Assembly: GCA_042093735.1 (NCBI GenBank)
Contig: JBELEM010000053.1
Coordinates: 1 to 7,058 of the forward strand
Length of the DNA: 7,058 nt
Direction: 5' to 3'
From: Hellea sp042093735
GTDB lineage: Bacteria; Pseudomonadota; Alphaproteobacteria; Caulobacterales; Maricaulaceae
Part shown: in pieces, positions 5,019 through 7,058 of the stretch
Numbering within the stretch: the first letter of the stretch is position 1
Layout of the letters: every line of letters begins with the position of its first letter
The notes under the pieces: generated by a model
Told to the model about the DNA's origin: nothing
The model's input: the letters and a program-made list of their open reading frames with translations, nothing else
Database searches by the model: none
Translations under genes and position numbers: made by a program

Positions 5019-6424
5019 TGTAATTCATCTCCTAAGCTCACAACGTCAGGCAAATTAAGCCAACTCGCTAAAGACCTCTGCACTGCTTCATCCTTGGAAT
5101 AAATTAACTCAATAGCAAAATCGAATAAATGTAAGTGCTTTTGACAAAAAGCAGTGTTTGGTTTCGGTACATCAACTCTACCGTACCGTGCTATGTCATC
5201 TATTGGATCTGAACCGCAAGCAGCTTGGTAAGTGCATTGGCTGCACCATGGGTCAAGCAAATTAAAAGACTTGGATTGTAGAGTGTTTCTTTTTTTAACA
5301 TCAAGGCCGTTTTGAACAGAACCAATCGATAGATCGGCTTGGGCAGTGCGGGCAATCATTCTAGCTTCATCGCTTGGGTATATTTTTCCGTCGTAATCTA
5401 TCAATTGATGATCATAGCCAAGCCAATTGGGCGACCTTAAATCTATGTGATTGTTTTCTCCGCCGCGTAATAACCGTTTGAGTAATAATGTGAGGTAATA
5501 CTCCTCATAAAAGCCGTCTTTTAGCTCAGTATTCCTATTAATCATTTCATATACACAGTCCTTGTAGAAGTTTTGCCAATCTTCCTGATAGTTTAATGAA
5601 GCTGAATGTTGTTTCCGTGCAAACCCATGATATACAATCGGTCTAAGATAAATACTCCGCATTTTATATTTATCGAAAACATCCAAAAAACTCATATGGC
5701 AAGGTAATTTTTTTGGGTTTAATGTGGGTAGGGCAGATAAGCGGCCTTTAATTTTATCAGAAAGTTTTTCAAAGTTAGTATAAAATCGACTTGTTAAATT
5801 ATCTGTATTTGTTCTCTGTATTTTGTGAATCTCAGGATCACCATCCATCGAACTACTTACAAAAACATCTTCATGTTCCACAAGTGCCAAAAACTCATCG
5901 CTTAAATTGGATAGATTAGTACAAATAATAAACCTACAGTTTTCAAATTTTTCTCTGCAGAATTCCATTACAATATTTAAAAGATCTAGCCGTAAAGTTG
6001 GTTCACCACCCTGGAACTCTACTTGAATATTTTGTGACTCACTTTTGTCAATATAAGAAAGGACTTTAGCTAATATCTCATCATTCCAATCAAAGCCTTT
6101 TGCTGTTAAAGCTGCCCTAGATACTTGGCAATATGAGCATGCTAAATCACATCTTAAGGTTGGCACTAAAATTAGATAAGACAGATCTGAAGGCTCACTT
6201 ATTCGACTTGCCAAATTGTGAAGAAAAACTACTTCATTTAAATCATTTTCGTAATTACTTAAAAAAGCTCTATTATTTAAAAATTGCAGATCATTGCGAT
6301 TCAATTTATTTTTGGACAGACGCTGTAAAAAACTATTATCTGATTTAAAAAAATTTCCTGATTCATTGAAAAAGATTAAATTATTATCATCTAGGCGTCG
6401 GAATCTAAGAGGAAAAATATTCAT
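5015..6424 (-). CDS. hxsB: HXS radical SAM/SPASM maturase HxsB
   Basis: This 469-residue peptide-modifying radical SAM enzyme has the cluster motif CDLACSYC (C92, C96, C99), which binds the SAM-cleaving [4Fe-4S] cluster, and EFQGGEPTLR (136-145), which contacts SAM. SSMDGDPEIHKIQR (190-203) is typical of SPASM-subfamily maturases acting on ribosomal peptides. The C-terminal portion has DYDGKIYPSDEARM (343-356), then C394-x2-C397-x5-C403 and C427, enough for one auxiliary cluster. Where many SPASM enzymes have a Cys after the YP, this one has Ser351. An N-terminal 85-residue region precedes the core and may bind HxsA or HxsD. The ATG at 6424 shares one base with the hxsD stop (TAATG) and has no clear Shine-Dalgarno sequence, so it depends on coupling. 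The likely target is HxsA, in the cytoplasm before export. Confidence 0.93.
   Translation of the reverse strand: MNIFPLRFRRLDDNNLIFFNESGNFFKSDNSFLQRLSKNKLNRNDLQFLNNRAFLSNYENDLNEVVFLHNLASRISEPSDLSYLILVPTLRCDLACSYCQVSRAALTAKGFDWNDEILAKVLSYIDKSESQNIQVEFQGGEPTLRLDLLNIVMEFCREKFENCRFIICTNLSNLSDEFLALVEHEDVFVSSSMDGDPEIHKIQRTNTDNLTSRFYTNFEKLSDKIKGRLSALPTLNPKKLPCHMSFLDVFDKYKMRSIYLRPIVYHGFARKQHSASLNYQEDWQNFYKDCVYEMINRNTELKDGFYEEYYLTLLLKRLLRGGENNHIDLRSPNWLGYDHQLIDYDGKIYPSDEARMIARTAQADLSIGSVQNGLDVKKRNTLQSKSFNLLDPWCSQCTYQAACGSDPIDDIARYGRVDVPKPNTAFCQKHLHLFDFAIELIYSKDEAVQRSLASWLNLPDVVSLGDELQ
5029..5033 (-). promoter_or_regulatory. hxsC: Shine-Dalgarno AGGAG supporting the GTG start of hxsC
   Basis: AGGAG on the minus strand lies 10 nt before GTG 5018, inside the last codons of hxsB. 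It supports the rare start codon. Among the four internal genes it is the clearest binding site apart from that of the MauG-like gene. Confidence 0.65.
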
Positions 6425-6669
6425 TATTTTAATAATTTATGATAGAGATAATTTCTCAAATCACGATTGGTTTCGTCGAATTTTGAACGAATAAATTGAT
6501 CAAGTATGACCTGCTTAACCTCACTCCTGAAGGCCTCATCTTCAGCAGCAATGAAGATATTATAATTTTCATTTTGTATTTCTAAGTCAGGATATAAAAC
6601 GTTAATACGTTTTATTACATCGGAAAGATAAACAGCGTCACTTTCAGTATATGATAATAGTAAATGCAT
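6424..6669 (-). CDS. hxsD: HXS system protein HxsD
   Basis: This 81-residue soluble protein has no signal peptide, membrane segment or cysteine. Its C-terminal half, VILDQFIRSKFDETNRDLRN (54-73), matches the pattern I recall for HxsD, whose family was once labelled by a C-terminal LLNDYxLRE motif; here it reads ILDQFIRSK. The N-terminal half looks like alternating strands and helix (LLLSYTESDAVYLSDVIKRI, then YNIFIAAED). The size and position in front of paired radical SAM genes fit a small partner protein, possibly a precursor-binding or scaffold subunit comparable in role, though not visibly in sequence, to PqqD-type RiPP recognition proteins; that role is inference. ATG 6669 has no good Shine-Dalgarno sequence, only AGAAA directly before it. 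It is the first gene of the operon. The family assignment leans on the short motif and on context. Confidence 0.85.
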   Translation of the reverse strand: MHLLLSYTESDAVYLSDVIKRINVLYPDLEIQNENYNIFIAAEDEAFRSEVKQVILDQFIRSKFDETNRDLRNYLYHKLLK

Positions 6670-6678
6670 TTTCTAATA

Positions 6679-6707
6679 ATAACTAGCAATGGCTTGTGCT
6701 TTGTCAA
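6679..6707 (-). promoter_or_regulatory. Candidate promoter of the hxs operon
   Basis: On the minus strand a perfect -35 hexamer TTGACA (6707-6702) is followed after 17 bp by AGTTAT (6684-6679), a poor -10. Transcription from here would begin within a few bases of the hxsD ATG, giving an almost leaderless message, which would fit the missing ribosome binding site. The weak -10 suggests either a need for an activator or that the true promoter lies further upstream. Confidence 0.3.
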
Positions 6708-6715
6708 CAAAATGA

Positions 6716-6741
6716 GTTATTTTTAATAACGTCATGATGAC
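6716..6741. promoter_or_regulatory. Two abutting inverted repeats upstream of the hxs promoter region
   Basis: GTTATT-TTT-AATAAC (6716-6730, perfect 6-bp arms) is directly followed by GTCAT-G-ATGAC (6731-6741, perfect 5-bp arms). They sit in the divergent intergenic region just upstream of the TTGACA element. The position is suitable for an activator or for a repressor shared by the two divergent genes. No regulator gene is in the window to link with them. Confidence 0.4.
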
Positions 6742-6862
6742 CATTTTAATGCCAAACTTATAAAGTCGAAATATTGCGATAACTAATTCTTAGAAATCTT
6801 TTACTTGAAGTTCCTATTAGTATATGTTCAATTTAAATTATGATCCTTGGAGGTAAATACTA

Positions 6863-7058
6863 ATGAAGAAAGTTGTTTTATCAGTTATAATAATGCTTTC
6901 AGCGTTTTTTAATATTACCGATTCAAAAGCTGCTAATGATGTTGTTGACTTAGAGTGGAATATTCTTGGAAAACTTGTAGTAACTGTTTCGCCAGTGACA
7001 AAATTAAGACACCAAAAGGTGTCATGTACTGTAAAAAATATTTCGGGTGCTGCAATTG
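6863..7058 (+). CDS. Exported protein of unknown function, N-terminal part
   Basis: This is the only gene on the plus strand. It starts at ATG 6863 behind a strong Shine-Dalgarno GGAGGT (6849-6854, spacing 8), and 65 codons are seen before the window ends. Residues 1-23 are a Sec signal peptide (MKKVVLSVIIMLSAFFN, then a probable SKA cleavage site). The mature part begins ANDVVDLEWNILGKLVVTVS and reads SPVTKLRHQKVSCTVKNISG, with alternating hydrophobic residues suggesting beta strands, perhaps an immunoglobulin-like or pilin-assembly-like fold; the fragment is too short to decide. I do not recognise the family. It is transcribed divergently from hxsD across 193 bp, so shared regulation with the HXS operon is possible. 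Confidence 0.75.
   Translation, partial: MKKVVLSVIIMLSAFFNITDSKAANDVVDLEWNILGKLVVTVSPVTKLRHQKVSCTVKNISGAAI

Larger units (their letters stand above)
1850..6669 (-). other. Six-gene His-Xaa-Ser (HXS) operon
   Basis: Six minus-strand genes run head to tail with no gaps. The overlaps are hxsD/hxsB 1 nt (TAATG), hxsB/hxsC 4 nt (GTGA), hxsC/hxsA 4 nt (ATGA), hxsA/131-aa gene 20 nt, and 131-aa gene/MauG-like gene 23 nt. The set of a small HxsD protein, paired radical SAM enzymes, a His-X-Ser repeat substrate, a single-pass membrane protein and a MauG-like di-haem protein is what comparative genomics defined as the HXS system, with its associated MauG-like and membrane accessory families. Only the gene at the front has room for its own promoter, so one transcript and translational coupling are expected. 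No dedicated protease or transporter gene is present in the operon; export is explained by signal sequences on HxsA and the MauG-like protein. Confidence 0.9.

Noticed and set aside
6133..6494. Two overlapping plus-strand open frames opposite hxsB and hxsD
   Set aside because: They are antisense to the conserved radical SAM region and composed of low-information AT-rich codons.
7008..7023. Perfect hairpin GACACC-AAAA-GGTGTC
   Set aside because: It lies inside the coding sequence of the plus-strand exported protein, is not followed by a T-run, and continues in frame; probably chance.

Overview
The window is AT-rich (by eye about one third G+C). It encodes Gram-negative envelope proteins: a lipobox lipoprotein, Sec-exported proteins, a periplasmic di-haem peroxidase relative and a peptidoglycan-binding protein. 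This fits a low-GC gammaproteobacterium or similar proteobacterium; the genus cannot be fixed from the sequence. No rRNA, tRNA, CRISPR, transposase or integrase is visible.

The centre (1850-6669, all minus strand) is a compact six-gene operon that I recognise as a complete His-Xaa-Ser (HXS) system. The order of transcription is hxsD (81 aa), hxsB (469 aa, radical SAM with SPASM-type C-terminus), hxsC (359 aa, second radical SAM), hxsA (170 aa, exported protein with five tandem His-X-Ser tripeptides and a peptidoglycan-binding domain), a 131-aa single-pass membrane protein of the HXS-associated type, and a 408-aa MauG-like di-haem c-type protein. Every junction overlaps, by 1 to 23 nt, so the genes probably form one translationally coupled transcript. 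The likely logic is that HxsB and HxsC, helped by HxsD, modify HxsA in the cytoplasm. HxsA is then exported and held near the cell wall, where the MauG-like protein and the small membrane protein could complete an oxidation. The HXS family was defined by comparative genomics; to my knowledge the modification and its purpose are not established.

Left of the operon (1-1849) are two unrelated-looking envelope genes, also minus strand: a lipoprotein with a short coiled coil, helical repeats and a beta-rich C-terminal domain (714-1526), and a MORN-repeat protein that runs off the window (1-595). The 323-bp gap at 1527-1849 carries a decayed second copy of the MORN gene's leader and first codons, which indicates an old duplication.

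Right of the operon, a 193-bp divergent intergenic region holds a perfect -35 hexamer and two abutting inverted repeats in front of hxsD. A plus-strand gene for an exported protein begins at 6863 with a strong ribosome binding site and is cut by the window edge.
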